DNA of 6,361 nt. Origin: Acinetobacter sp. (GTDB lineage: Bacteria; Pseudomonadota; Gammaproteobacteria; Pseudomonadales; Moraxellaceae). The stretch covers positions 1 through 6,361 of the forward strand of contig SSHD01000084.1 in the NCBI GenBank assembly GCA_008017255.1. The letters are read 5' to 3'. Below the pieces are notes generated by a model, which saw only the letters and a list, made by a program, of their open reading frames with translations, searched no databases and was not told the DNA's origin. Numbering within the stretch: the stretch's first letter is position 1; each line of letters opens with the position of its first letter. Shown piece after piece: positions 1-5,651 of this stretch. Both the position numbers and the translations under genes were made by a program.

Positions 1-296
1 ACCGATTGAAAGCTATTTGGAATAATAAAAATTGCAAACCAAATACAAGCTTCCACCCACGTGGCTATACGTACCAACAACATGCGCTTGCCAGATTTAT
101 CTGCTATCCAGCCCCAAATAAAGGGTGCAACAAAACGAGTAATAATGGCTATGGAAGATAAAATGCCAATTTCTTGATAATTGAAACCTTCATGCTGTAA
201 ATACAAGTTCCAATACGGCATGAATGTGCCAACAATGGCGTAGTAAAAGAAATAGAAACCACCCAAGCGTGTTTGAATATTCAAGGTATTGGGCAA
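1..296 (-). CDS. MFS transporter, HcaT-like (MFS_1_like), N-terminal part only
   Basis: This is the first 98 residues of a major facilitator superfamily transporter; the rest lies beyond the left edge. The frame reads MPNTLNIQTRLGGFYFFYYA and onward. A first membrane helix covers about residues 12-33 and a second about 43-62. The family's motif A follows in the loop between helices 2 and 3 (GWIADKSGKR, residues 62-71), and a third helix begins near residue 73. The short N-terminus and the aromatic-rich first helix resemble the 3-phenylpropionate permease HcaT group (MFS_1_like), but the substrate cannot be read from this fragment. No in-frame ATG lies between the upstream stop and the conserved region. 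The chosen start is TTG at 296-294, which has AGGTGG six bases upstream. It follows the hydrolase gene by 60 bases on the same strand and is probably its operon partner. The family call is firm; the start is moderately sure. Confidence 0.85.
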   Translation of the reverse strand, partial: MPNTLNIQTRLGGFYFFYYAIVGTFMPYWNLYLQHEGFNYQEIGILSSIAIITRFVAPFIWGWIADKSGKRMLLVRIATWVEACIWFAIFIIPNSFQS

Positions 297-302
297 ATTT
301 AA

Positions 303-308
303 CCACCT
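303..308 (-). promoter_or_regulatory. Ribosome binding site deciding the TTG start of the MFS gene
   Basis: AGGTGG on the minus strand lies six bases before TTG at 296-294. The next codon upstream in place of an expected ATG is TTA, and no in-frame ATG or GTG follows the last upstream stop. The site therefore supports TTG as the initiator. Confidence 0.5.
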
Positions 309-345
309 ATGGTTAATGGATGGAATCCATTCAACGAATTACCAT
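309..345 (-). other. Inverted repeat between hydrolase and MFS genes
   Basis: Inside the 60-base gap between the hydrolase stop and the transporter start, AATGGAT (315-321) pairs with ATCCATT (325-331) around a three-base loop. An outer pair ATGGT (309-313) and ACCAT (341-345) could extend the fold with unpaired bases between. No run of T follows on the minus strand, so it is not a typical intrinsic terminator. It could be an RNA stability or attenuation element, or chance. Confidence 0.25.
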
Positions 346-356
346 CAATCCGCTAT

Positions 357-1385
357 TCAATAATAATAATTTTTCGGCTTGGCATGTAAAAAAGCAGGAA
401 TTAAGCCTGTGAGTGCAGCACGAATATCGGTTCTTTCATTAATCAGTTGGTGCGAACCTTCCTCTAGCATCAACAAAATCTGTAACCGAAATTTACGCCG
501 TATAAAGTCAATGTTATAACGCCAGTCTACGGTTTGATCAAGCGCCCCTTGCGCTAACCACACAGGTATGCGGCAAGCAGGTCGCCGTTCCATTTCCAAC
601 ATCCATTTTGACATGGCTAAAATCCAGTCCATACCCATCATACGCGGTTGCAAAGGGTCGGTTAAACGCACAAAACGCAAAAACTCCGGATTATGATTAT
701 TACGGCGGAAATGTCGTGGCACTTGGTTTTTAATACGACGGATAATGCCCAAACCTAGCGGATTATGCCACCACGCAGTTTTTGCAGGACGAATTAATGG
801 CGACAGCAATAACACCCGATCGACTATTGGGTCTTCACGACGTTCGGCATATTCTAATAAATGATGCATCCAAATCGCACCGCCTGTACTTTGCCCAATG
901 CCCAGCCACGGTTTTGGCAATTGTTGCGCACCGTTTACTGCATCGTAAACTGCATGTAAAACCTGTTGATAATGGTCAAAATCTTTAATACTGGCCGGTG
1001 AACCATTACTTAAGCCATGCCCCGGCAGGTCATAGGTAATGACACTAAAGCCTTGTTCTAATATTTCTTTAATAATCGGTTGATAAATACCACTATGCTC
1101 TAAATAGCCATGCAGTAAGCAAATTGTGCCCTTAATTTTTTCTTGCTGTGGTTGAAAAACTTGTACATGCAAACGAAACAACGGCATTTCGACATAGCCT
1201 TGCCAATGTTCACACTCCAATAAATGTAAACCATAGAGCTTGCGATAGGCTTGTAAGGGTTTGGAGGGCTCAATACTTTTCGATAAATCTAAGGCTTCAA
1301 GCACCTGCGGCGTGGTTTCACGGTCTGGCACAGGTAAATCGAGCTGTTTTAAGATAGTCGGATTTAAAAACGGAATATTGGACAT
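357..1385 (-). CDS. Alpha/beta hydrolase, lysophospholipase/monoglyceride lipase type
   Basis: This gene encodes a 342-residue alpha/beta-fold serine hydrolase of the Hydrolase_4 (serine aminopeptidase S33-like) group, which includes lysophospholipase L2 (PldB) and monoacylglycerol lipases. Visible elements are the oxyanion-hole HGY (92-94), the family-typical stretch DLPGHGLSNG (119-128), the nucleophile elbow GQSTG with Ser166, a likely acid Asp283 (Asp287 is the alternative) and the catalytic His312 in EGSHQLINE. Length matches PldB-type enzymes. No signal peptide is visible, so the product is probably cytoplasmic or membrane-associated. The start is ATG at 1385, preceded by GGGAGGT at six bases. 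A TTG six codons upstream is less likely because it would sit within the DUF218 gene and on top of this ribosome binding site. The ATG shares one base with the upstream stop (TAATG), indicating coupling. Substrate is unknown: an acylglycerol, lysophospholipid or other ester is inference. The protein ends in three tyrosines encoded by a TAT triplet repeat. Confidence 0.88.
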   Translation of the reverse strand: MSNIPFLNPTILKQLDLPVPDRETTPQVLEALDLSKSIEPSKPLQAYRKLYGLHLLECEHWQGYVEMPLFRLHVQVFQPQQEKIKGTICLLHGYLEHSGIYQPIIKEILEQGFSVITYDLPGHGLSNGSPASIKDFDHYQQVLHAVYDAVNGAQQLPKPWLGIGQSTGGAIWMHHLLEYAERREDPIVDRVLLLSPLIRPAKTAWWHNPLGLGIIRRIKNQVPRHFRRNNHNPEFLRFVRLTDPLQPRMMGMDWILAMSKWMLEMERRPACRIPVWLAQGALDQTVDWRYNIDFIRRKFRLQILLMLEEGSHQLINERTDIRAALTGLIPAFLHAKPKNYYY

Positions 1386-2524
1386 TATGGTACCTCCCGA
1401 CAATCACTCGAACCAAACAACATATCTCGCATGGTTGCCAGCATTTCATAGTTGGCACGGCGGCTATGGTCATAATTTTGTTGGCTTGGTCGCCACTCGG
1501 TCAAACTGGTTGGCATTGGGGCAATAACTGGCATGGTTTCAATACCATTCAAAGCAAATAAGCGGCGGGTACGTGGCATGTGGTACTCGTCTGTAATTAA
1601 GATCACCCTTGGCGCTCCGCCTTTTTTTTGCAGTAGCAACGAGCTAAACCGTGAATTTTCACAGGTGTTCATGCTTCTATTTTCGAGCAGTTTGGCTTCT
1701 ATGCCGCGTTCTGCAAGCCACGCCTGCATATAAGGCGCTTCTACCCCACTCAATACAATCGGTAAATGGTACTTTTGCTCGACCTGTAAGGTTTTTTCTA
1801 AGCGTAGCCGAGTGTAATTATTCACGACGATGTCTTTGCCATTTGCACCTAAAGTTAAGCCACCACCTAACACCACAATAGCATAGGGTTGCGACTGTGT
1901 TGCTGTTGCAGACGGCACAGCATTGTTTTTTTTCGGCTCAATTACATCAGTATTTGCGGTAGTTGATTCAACAGATTCAGTGGGTAATTGCAGTGGATAA
2001 GACTCTAAAAATACAATATATTTAGCCATAAGCGCCTGTTGCTCTACGCTAGTCGACTCTAAAAACTCCAGCGGTGTACTGGCGGCAGCCACTTCAGAAC
2101 TGGCGACATCAGTTTGTGTCTGCTCTTGTGCAAGCTGAGCCATTGGTTTAGGTGTTTGCAGTTCAGTCTTGTCTTGTTCATTTTGATCTAAAATCAGCTG
2201 TTGCAAAATTTTATAGCGAGCTTGAATCAACGCCAATTGTGCTGCGTTATCTGCTACAGCGTTATTTTCCATGAGTTTTAAATAGGCTTGGCGTGCAATC
2301 CATAAGTTTGACCCCGGCTCTAGGTTTTCATTTTCACTCAAGGCAGCGGGTTTTTGGCTCAGTGCTGCAAGCTCATCCACTTCTACTGGTACAAAATGGT
2401 TTAAACCTTTGACTGCCAGTTGTGAATAAAAAGGTGAATATAAAAAAAGCACATAACAGCCAATCAGTACGAATAATATGGTGATTACTCGAACTAAACT
2501 GACCATCCAATGTACTTGAATCAT
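1385..2524 (-). CDS. ElyC/YdcF-family (DUF218) envelope protein
   Basis: This is a 379-residue protein with one N-terminal membrane helix (about residues 8-30), a long hydrophilic linker and a C-terminal DUF218 domain (about 214-370). The domain shows the family marks: AIVVLGGG near its start, VLSG plus an acidic/Ala segment (EAPYMQAWL), NTCEN matching the usual T-x-x-N motif, and ITDEYHMPRTRRLF matching the S/D-x-x-H-M-x-R motif. In Escherichia coli the relative ElyC supports peptidoglycan assembly at low temperature; the biochemical activity of the family is unclear. Position directly after murB fits an envelope role. The linker (roughly 50-212) is rich in Gln, Ala, Glu and Thr and makes the protein well over 100 residues longer than the roughly 260-residue E. 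coli relatives. Predicted topology is N-terminus inside, domain in the periplasm. The start is ATG at 2524 because GAGGAG lies four bases upstream; ATG at 2536, overlapping the murB stop as ATGA, is the alternative. Confidence 0.82.
   Translation of the reverse strand: MIQVHWMVSLVRVITILFVLIGCYVLFLYSPFYSQLAVKGLNHFVPVEVDELAALSQKPAALSENENLEPGSNLWIARQAYLKLMENNAVADNAAQLALIQARYKILQQLILDQNEQDKTELQTPKPMAQLAQEQTQTDVASSEVAAASTPLEFLESTSVEQQALMAKYIVFLESYPLQLPTESVESTTANTDVIEPKKNNAVPSATATQSQPYAIVVLGGGLTLGANGKDIVVNNYTRLRLEKTLQVEQKYHLPIVLSGVEAPYMQAWLAERGIEAKLLENRSMNTCENSRFSSLLLQKKGGAPRVILITDEYHMPRTRRLFALNGIETMPVIAPMPTSLTEWRPSQQNYDHSRRANYEMLATMRDMLFGSSDCREVP
1392..1398 (-). promoter_or_regulatory. Strong ribosome binding site of the hydrolase gene
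   Basis: GGGAGGT on the minus strand stands six bases before ATG at 1385 and lies inside the end of the DUF218 gene. It decides the ATG start over the in-frame TTG at 1403, which it would immediately follow. Confidence 0.7.
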
Positions 2525-2528
2525 GCCG

Positions 2529-2534
2529 CTCCTC
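2529..2534 (-). promoter_or_regulatory. Ribosome binding site of the DUF218 gene
   Basis: GAGGAG on the minus strand lies four bases before ATG at 2524 and overlaps the murB stop codon. No comparable site precedes the alternative ATG at 2536. The overlap suggests that ribosomes ending murB re-initiate here. Confidence 0.5.
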
Positions 2535-3567
2535 ATTCACAATGCGCTTGAATTAAACCCTGCTCACTATATAACACAGGTTCAGGTTCTAACTGAATAT
2601 TAAACTTTTGTTTTACATCATGTTGTACAGCCTGATAAGTCGTTTTTACATCAGCTAAAGTGGCATGGGCATAATTCACCAAAACCAAGGCCTGTTTATG
2701 GAACATACCTACCGCACCGAGCTGTTTGCCTTTCCAACCAGCTTGATCTATCAACCACCCTGCTGCAACTTTCACACTGCCATTGGCTTGCGGATAATAC
2801 GGCAGCTGCGGAAAGAGTTGAGCAATCTGTGCATATTCAGCGCTATTGAGTAATGGATTTTTAAAGAAACTGCCGACATTTGGAAATTTTTTTGGATCGG
2901 GCAATTTACTTTGTCGAATCTGAATCACTTGATTTTGTAGATTTTCTGCTGAGAGATCATCGCCCACAGCGTGTTTTAAATCGCCATAACTAAGTTTTAA
3001 ATCGGGTTGTTTCAATAATTTAAAGGTCACACTGACAATAATGTAACGATTCGGTTGATCCTTAAAAATACTGTGTCGATAAGCAAAATGACAGTCAGCG
3101 GCTAAAATTGAACTGAACAGTTGTAATTCACGGTCATAGACCTGTACCGATTCAATGAACTCGCCAACCTCTACACCATACGCACCAATATTTTGCACTG
3201 GAGATGCGCCAACCAGACCAGGTATTAGGGCGAGGTTTTGTAAACCAAACCAATGCTGTTCGGTGCTGTATAACACAAAGTCATGCCACACTTGCCCTGC
3301 ACCAACTTGTACGGTAATGCTGTAACTATTTTCCGCCAGTACCTCTATGCCTTGAATATTTAAATGCAGCACCAGAGCCTGAATGTGTTGTGGCAATAAA
3401 ATATTACTGCCACCCGACAAAACCAATACATTGAGCTGTTGTTCTGCTGCAAAGGCTAAAGCAGTCACAACTTCATTGGCATGTTGAATCTGTACATAAT
3501 GCGAAGCGGTCGCATCCAAATTTAAGGTATTTAACTGTTTAAGCCGAACCTGCTGTTGTAGCTGCAT
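2533..3567 (-). CDS. murB: UDP-N-acetylmuramate dehydrogenase (UDP-N-acetylenolpyruvoylglucosamine reductase)
   Basis: MurB is the cytoplasmic FAD enzyme that reduces UDP-GlcNAc-enolpyruvate to UDP-MurNAc with NADPH, the second committed step of peptidoglycan precursor synthesis. The 344 residues match the type I (E. coli-like) enzyme in length and layout. The FAD-binding part includes LSGGSNILL (50-58) and the strongly conserved stretch [20 protein letters not shown] (111-130). YRHSIF (163-168) carries the substrate-contacting Arg164. [18 protein letters not shown] (221-238) holds the proton-donor Ser233, and QLEPEP (325-330) holds Glu329, equivalent to the catalytic Glu near the E. coli C-terminus. 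[18 protein letters not shown] (258-275) is another family signature. All key residues are present, so the gene looks intact and is presumably essential. The start is ATG at 3567, 13 bases after the phosphatase remnant. A weak AGGA lies 11 bases upstream. The stop overlaps the possible ATG of the next gene. Confidence 0.97.
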   Translation of the reverse strand: MQLQQQVRLKQLNTLNLDATASHYVQIQHANEVVTALAFAAEQQLNVLVLSGGSNILLPQHIQALVLHLNIQGIEVLAENSYSITVQVGAGQVWHDFVLYSTEQHWFGLQNLALIPGLVGASPVQNIGAYGVEVGEFIESVQVYDRELQLFSSILAADCHFAYRHSIFKDQPNRYIIVSVTFKLLKQPDLKLSYGDLKHAVGDDLSAENLQNQVIQIRQSKLPDPKKFPNVGSFFKNPLLNSAEYAQIAQLFPQLPYYPQANGSVKVAAGWLIDQAGWKGKQLGAVGMFHKQALVLVNYAHATLADVKTTYQAVQHDVKQKFNIQLEPEPVLYSEQGLIQAHCE

Positions 3568-3580
3568 GTTGTATGAAATC

Positions 3581-3667
3581 CTAGCCTGCTATGCGCTGCT
3601 GTTTAAAAATATTGACCCAAGCCTGGCTGCTCGATTCGCATTGGTTCAGGACCTGTTGGGGTTTCAT
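3581..3667 (-). pseudogene. C-terminal remnant of low-molecular-weight tyrosine phosphatase
   Basis: Directly after the TAG at 3670-3668, the same frame continues for 28 codons, beginning MKPQQVLNQCESSSQAWVNI and ending at TAG 3583-3581. The pattern V-L-x-Q-C-E-x-x-x-x-A-W resembles the final helix of the phosphatase family, where a Gly-Phe-x-x-Val-Leu-Asp segment leads into the C-terminal helix. It is read here as the surviving 3' end of the upstream broken gene. No clear ribosome binding site stands before its ATG, so independent translation is doubtful. The alternative is a chance 28-codon frame. Confidence 0.5.
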
Positions 3668-3850
3668 CTATAGTTGCGACAATAGGTGTTTTTTAGATGG
3701 TGCCAGGCAATTGCTTGTACCTGCGGAATCTACCAATACATTTAAACCATGCGCAGCACAATAATGTCGAAGAATAGCTTCTGCGGTTGGTGAACGGCAA
3801 ATATTTCCTAAACAAACACATAACCCCTTATAGGATGGTTTTGATGGCAT
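3668..3850 (-). pseudogene. Truncated low-molecular-weight protein tyrosine phosphatase (N-terminal fragment)
   Basis: The 60-codon frame starts like a low-molecular-weight phosphotyrosine phosphatase: VCLGNICRSPTAEAILR gives the P-loop C-x5-R-S with nucleophile Cys13 and Arg19, and VDSAGTSN (residues 40-47) is the next family motif. After that the similarity stops and a TAG ends the frame. Family members run to about 150 residues, so the middle is missing, including the AMD segment and the general-acid Asp of the D-P-Y/F motif. The following frame keeps what looks like the family's last helix, so an internal deletion of about 60 codons is the simplest explanation. The start is ATG at 3850 with a good GAGGTGA three bases upstream, and it is the first gene of the murB cluster, so it may still be transcribed and translated. 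The fragment should be catalytically dead because the acid residue is gone. A sequencing or assembly fault cannot be excluded. Confidence 0.75.
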
Positions 3851-3968
3851 TAATCACCTCAATGCTACACTTTTTGATCGCATGTTATGGTAATTTATTT
3901 GAGCAATGAAGCCTATAGACATTGCATATAAAAAATATTGTTTTTATTCGGTTTTGTTAGCTTTTTCG

Positions 3969-3997
3969 TCAACAGCGCTATGCGCTTACTTTATAAG
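3969..3997 (+). promoter_or_regulatory. Candidate sigma70 promoter of the adh-thioesterase operon
   Basis: TCAACA (3969-3974, four of six to TTGACA) and TATAAG (3992-3997, five of six to TATAAT) are separated by exactly 17 bases. Transcription would start near 4004, leaving a leader of about 27 bases before ATG 4031. This agrees with that start and would rule out the longer in-frame extension from 3938 or 3980. The call is by eye only. Confidence 0.35.
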
Positions 3998-4018
3998 ATA
4001 TTTGCCAAACTCAAGCAT

Positions 4019-4023
4019 AAGGA
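4019..4023 (+). promoter_or_regulatory. Ribosome binding site deciding the alcohol dehydrogenase start
   Basis: AAGGA lies seven bases before ATG 4031. The in-frame alternatives, TTG at 3938 and ATG at 3980, lack such a site and would add 31 or 17 residues before the conserved N-terminus. Confidence 0.6.
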
Positions 4024-4030
4024 TGCAGGT

Positions 4031-5191
4031 ATGAATACGTTTCAATTTCAAACTGTCCCCAACATCATTGCGGGGTTAGGTGCAATACAACAATTACAAC
4101 CAATTCTGATCCAACAAAAATATCGAAAAGCACTATTGGTCACTGACGCAGGTATGATTCAACATCAGTTACATCTGCCGATTCTCGAGATATTACAACA
4201 CAGCAAACTGGACTATCTGATTTACTCCGACATTCAAGCCGACCCGCCAGAACATATTGTGCTCGAAGCGGTAGATTTTGCCAAACAAGAAAAAATTGAT
4301 GTCATTATTGGCTTTGGCGGCGGCAGCTCAATGGATGTTGCCAAACTTATTGCGCTATTGGCACATCCCAAGCAACAGCAAAATCTGTCTGAAATTTACG
4401 GCATCAACCAAGCCCACGCACCACGTTTAGCACTCATTTTAATTCCAACCACAGCTGGCACAGGTTCGGAAGTCACGCCTATTTCAATTGTTACCACAGG
4501 TACCACCACTAAAATGGGCGTGGTGTCGCCAGTGCTATATGCCGACATTGCAATTTTAGATGCTAGCTTTACCCAAAACCTACCGTCGCATATTACTGCG
4601 GCAACAGGTATCGACGCGATGGTGCATGCTATTGAAGCCTATACATCTCATGTAAAGAAAAACTTTTATGCCGATATGTTGGCGAAAAATGCGCTGTTGT
4701 TGCTCAATCAAAACTTAAGCAAAGTACTGCAAAACGGTGCAGATTTAGAAGCTAGGCAAAATATGTTGCTCGGTTCTATGTTGGCAGGTCAAGCCTTTGC
4801 CAATGCCCCCGTCGGTGCGGTACATGCGTTGGCTTACCCTTTGGGTGGGCATTTTCATTTGTCGCATGGACATAGCAATGCCTTAGTTTTGGTGGAAGTA
4901 TTAAAATTTAACGTACCCAAAGCCAAACAATATTATGCCGAACTCATGCAATTACTCGACCCACGCAGTACCGGCTGTGTAGATGGTTTATGTGACTTAT
5001 TTATCGACCACATGCAAAATCATTTACAACAAAGTGGTTTATGTTTGAAATTAAAAGACTTAGATATTGCCAAATCCAAACTCCCTCAACTGGCCAAAGA
5101 TGCCATGTTACAAACTCGGTTATTGCAAAATAATCCACGTGAAATGACCGAACACGACGTTTTAAAAATTTATCAGGCGATATATGCATGA
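4031..5191 (+). CDS. Iron-containing (group III) alcohol dehydrogenase
   Basis: This is a 386-residue NAD(P)-dependent, metal-activated dehydrogenase that interconverts alcohols and aldehydes or ketones, presumably in the cytoplasm. The N-terminal dinucleotide-binding domain shows GFGGGSSMDVAK (94-105), where the GGGS loop contacts the cofactor phosphates, then PTTAGTGSEVTP (139-150). The C-terminal helical domain carries the Fe-ADH signatures GIDAMVHAIEAY (193-204) and a His-rich stretch from 265 to 281. By alignment in mind with FucO, the metal ligands are Asp195, His199, His265 and His279, all present. Length is normal for the family. It is the first gene of a two-gene operon, overlapping the thioesterase by ATGA. 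The substrate is not evident: family members act on short-chain alcohols, 1,2-propanediol, 1,3-propanediol, butanol or 4-hydroxybutyrate. The partner thioesterase hints at acyl or aldehyde metabolism, which is inference. Confidence 0.93.
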   Translation: MNTFQFQTVPNIIAGLGAIQQLQPILIQQKYRKALLVTDAGMIQHQLHLPILEILQHSKLDYLIYSDIQADPPEHIVLEAVDFAKQEKIDVIIGFGGGSSMDVAKLIALLAHPKQQQNLSEIYGINQAHAPRLALILIPTTAGTGSEVTPISIVTTGTTTKMGVVSPVLYADIAILDASFTQNLPSHITAATGIDAMVHAIEAYTSHVKKNFYADMLAKNALLLLNQNLSKVLQNGADLEARQNMLLGSMLAGQAFANAPVGAVHALAYPLGGHFHLSHGHSNALVLVEVLKFNVPKAKQYYAELMQLLDPRSTGCVDGLCDLFIDHMQNHLQQSGLCLKLKDLDIAKSKLPQLAKDAMLQTRLLQNNPREMTEHDVLKIYQAIYA

Positions 5192-5628
5192 GTAAGCCAG
5201 TTGCAAGAACTCGTGAACAGTTTAAGTTCTTTTTCCATATTCAAACCCGCTGGGCAGATAACGATATTTATGGACACGTCAACAATGTGACCTACTATAG
5301 TTATTTCGATACTGCTGCCAATGCACTATTGATTCAAAAAACAGGTTTTGATATTCAGCGCAGTGAAATAATTGGCTTGGTGGTCGATTCAGCCTGTAGT
5401 TTCTTACAAGAACTGTCTTTTCCAGAAATGATAGAAGTGGGTGTTGCTATTGCGAAAATTGGCAATAGCTCATTGCGCTATGAGTTGGCGATTTTCAAAC
5501 AAGGTCAGGCGCATGCCGCGGCACAAGGACATTTTGTGCATGTATTTGTAGATCGCGCCAATCGAAATAGCACGACCATTCCGAAGCAGATGCGTGAGGT
5601 ACTTCACCAATATTTACTCAGTGAATAA
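5188..5628 (+). CDS. Acyl-CoA thioesterase, 4HBT/YbgC-FadM hotdog family
   Basis: This is a 146-residue single hotdog-fold protein of the 4-hydroxybenzoyl-CoA thioesterase family, which hydrolyses acyl-CoA thioesters to free acid and CoA in the cytoplasm. The diagnostic stretch is TRWADNDIYGHVNNVTYYSY (20-39). Asp26 takes the place of the catalytic Asp of the D-x-x-G pattern, followed by the H-V-N-N and Y-Y-x-Y-F-D segment that caps the central helix. The later strands (82-123) show the usual E-V-x-V-x-I-A-K-I-G-x-S-S and H-x-F-V-H-V-F-V-D patterns. Length fits the family. ATG overlaps the alcohol dehydrogenase stop as ATGA, with only a weak AGGCG upstream, so translational coupling is likely. 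Chain-length preference cannot be read from the sequence. The stop codon lies at the start of the right arm of an inverted repeat shared with the convergent dnaX end. Confidence 0.9.
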   Translation: MSKPVARTREQFKFFFHIQTRWADNDIYGHVNNVTYYSYFDTAANALLIQKTGFDIQRSEIIGLVVDSACSFLQELSFPEMIEVGVAIAKIGNSSLRYELAIFKQGQAHAAAQGHFVHVFVDRANRNSTTIPKQMREVLHQYLLSE

Positions 5629-5635
5629 ATATTGG
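5607..5635. terminator. Inverted repeat at convergent gene ends, possible bidirectional terminator
   Basis: CCAATATTTA (5607-5616) and TAAATATTGG (5626-5635) are perfect 10-base complements around a nine-base loop. The hairpin spans the thioesterase stop codon and ends 16 bases from the dnaX stop. Such symmetry between convergent genes suits a shared terminator, but the stem is AT-rich and no clear T-run follows on either strand. It may instead be an RNA 3'-end stabiliser. Confidence 0.4.
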
Positions 5636-5651
5636 GATAGCGTTCGCAACA

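Larger units (their letters stand above)
3851..4030. promoter_or_regulatory. Divergent intergenic region (leftward murB cluster, rightward adh operon)
   Basis: These 180 bases separate the phosphatase remnant (minus) from the alcohol dehydrogenase (plus) and must hold the promoters of both clusters unless the leftward one is internal. The core (about 3900-3960) is very rich in A and T. The rightward promoter is listed separately. For the leftward direction the best -10-like hexamer is TAACAT (minus strand, about 3874-3879), but its -35 partner is poor, so no call is made. No operator palindrome or riboswitch was recognised. Confidence 0.5.

Noticed and set aside
360..368. TAT triplet repeat at the hydrolase 3' end as a microsatellite of interest.
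   Set aside because: Only three units, which is within chance expectation in AT-rich DNA. It simply encodes three C-terminal tyrosines.
782..1881. Several plus-strand frames of 60-90 codons opposite the hydrolase and DUF218 genes.
   Set aside because: They lie entirely antisense to frames with clear catalytic and family motifs, and show no recognisable protein features of their own.
3585..3690. Other minus-strand frames after the DSAGTSN motif (for example one reading KTPIVATIDETPTGPEP) as signs of a simple frameshift in the phosphatase.
   Set aside because: No single frameshift restores a protein of family length because murB begins only 13 bases after the remnant. There is no room for the missing middle, so deletion is the better explanation.
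3851..3910. Leftward sigma70 promoter with TAACAT as -10 for the phosphatase-murB cluster.
   Set aside because: The best-spaced -35 hexamer (TTCATT) matches only three of six bases, too weak to call.
3938..4030. N-terminal extension of the alcohol dehydrogenase from TTG 3938 or ATG 3980.
   Set aside because: Neither start has a ribosome binding site, the likely promoter lies inside the stretch, and ATG 4031 with AAGGA gives the family's normal length.
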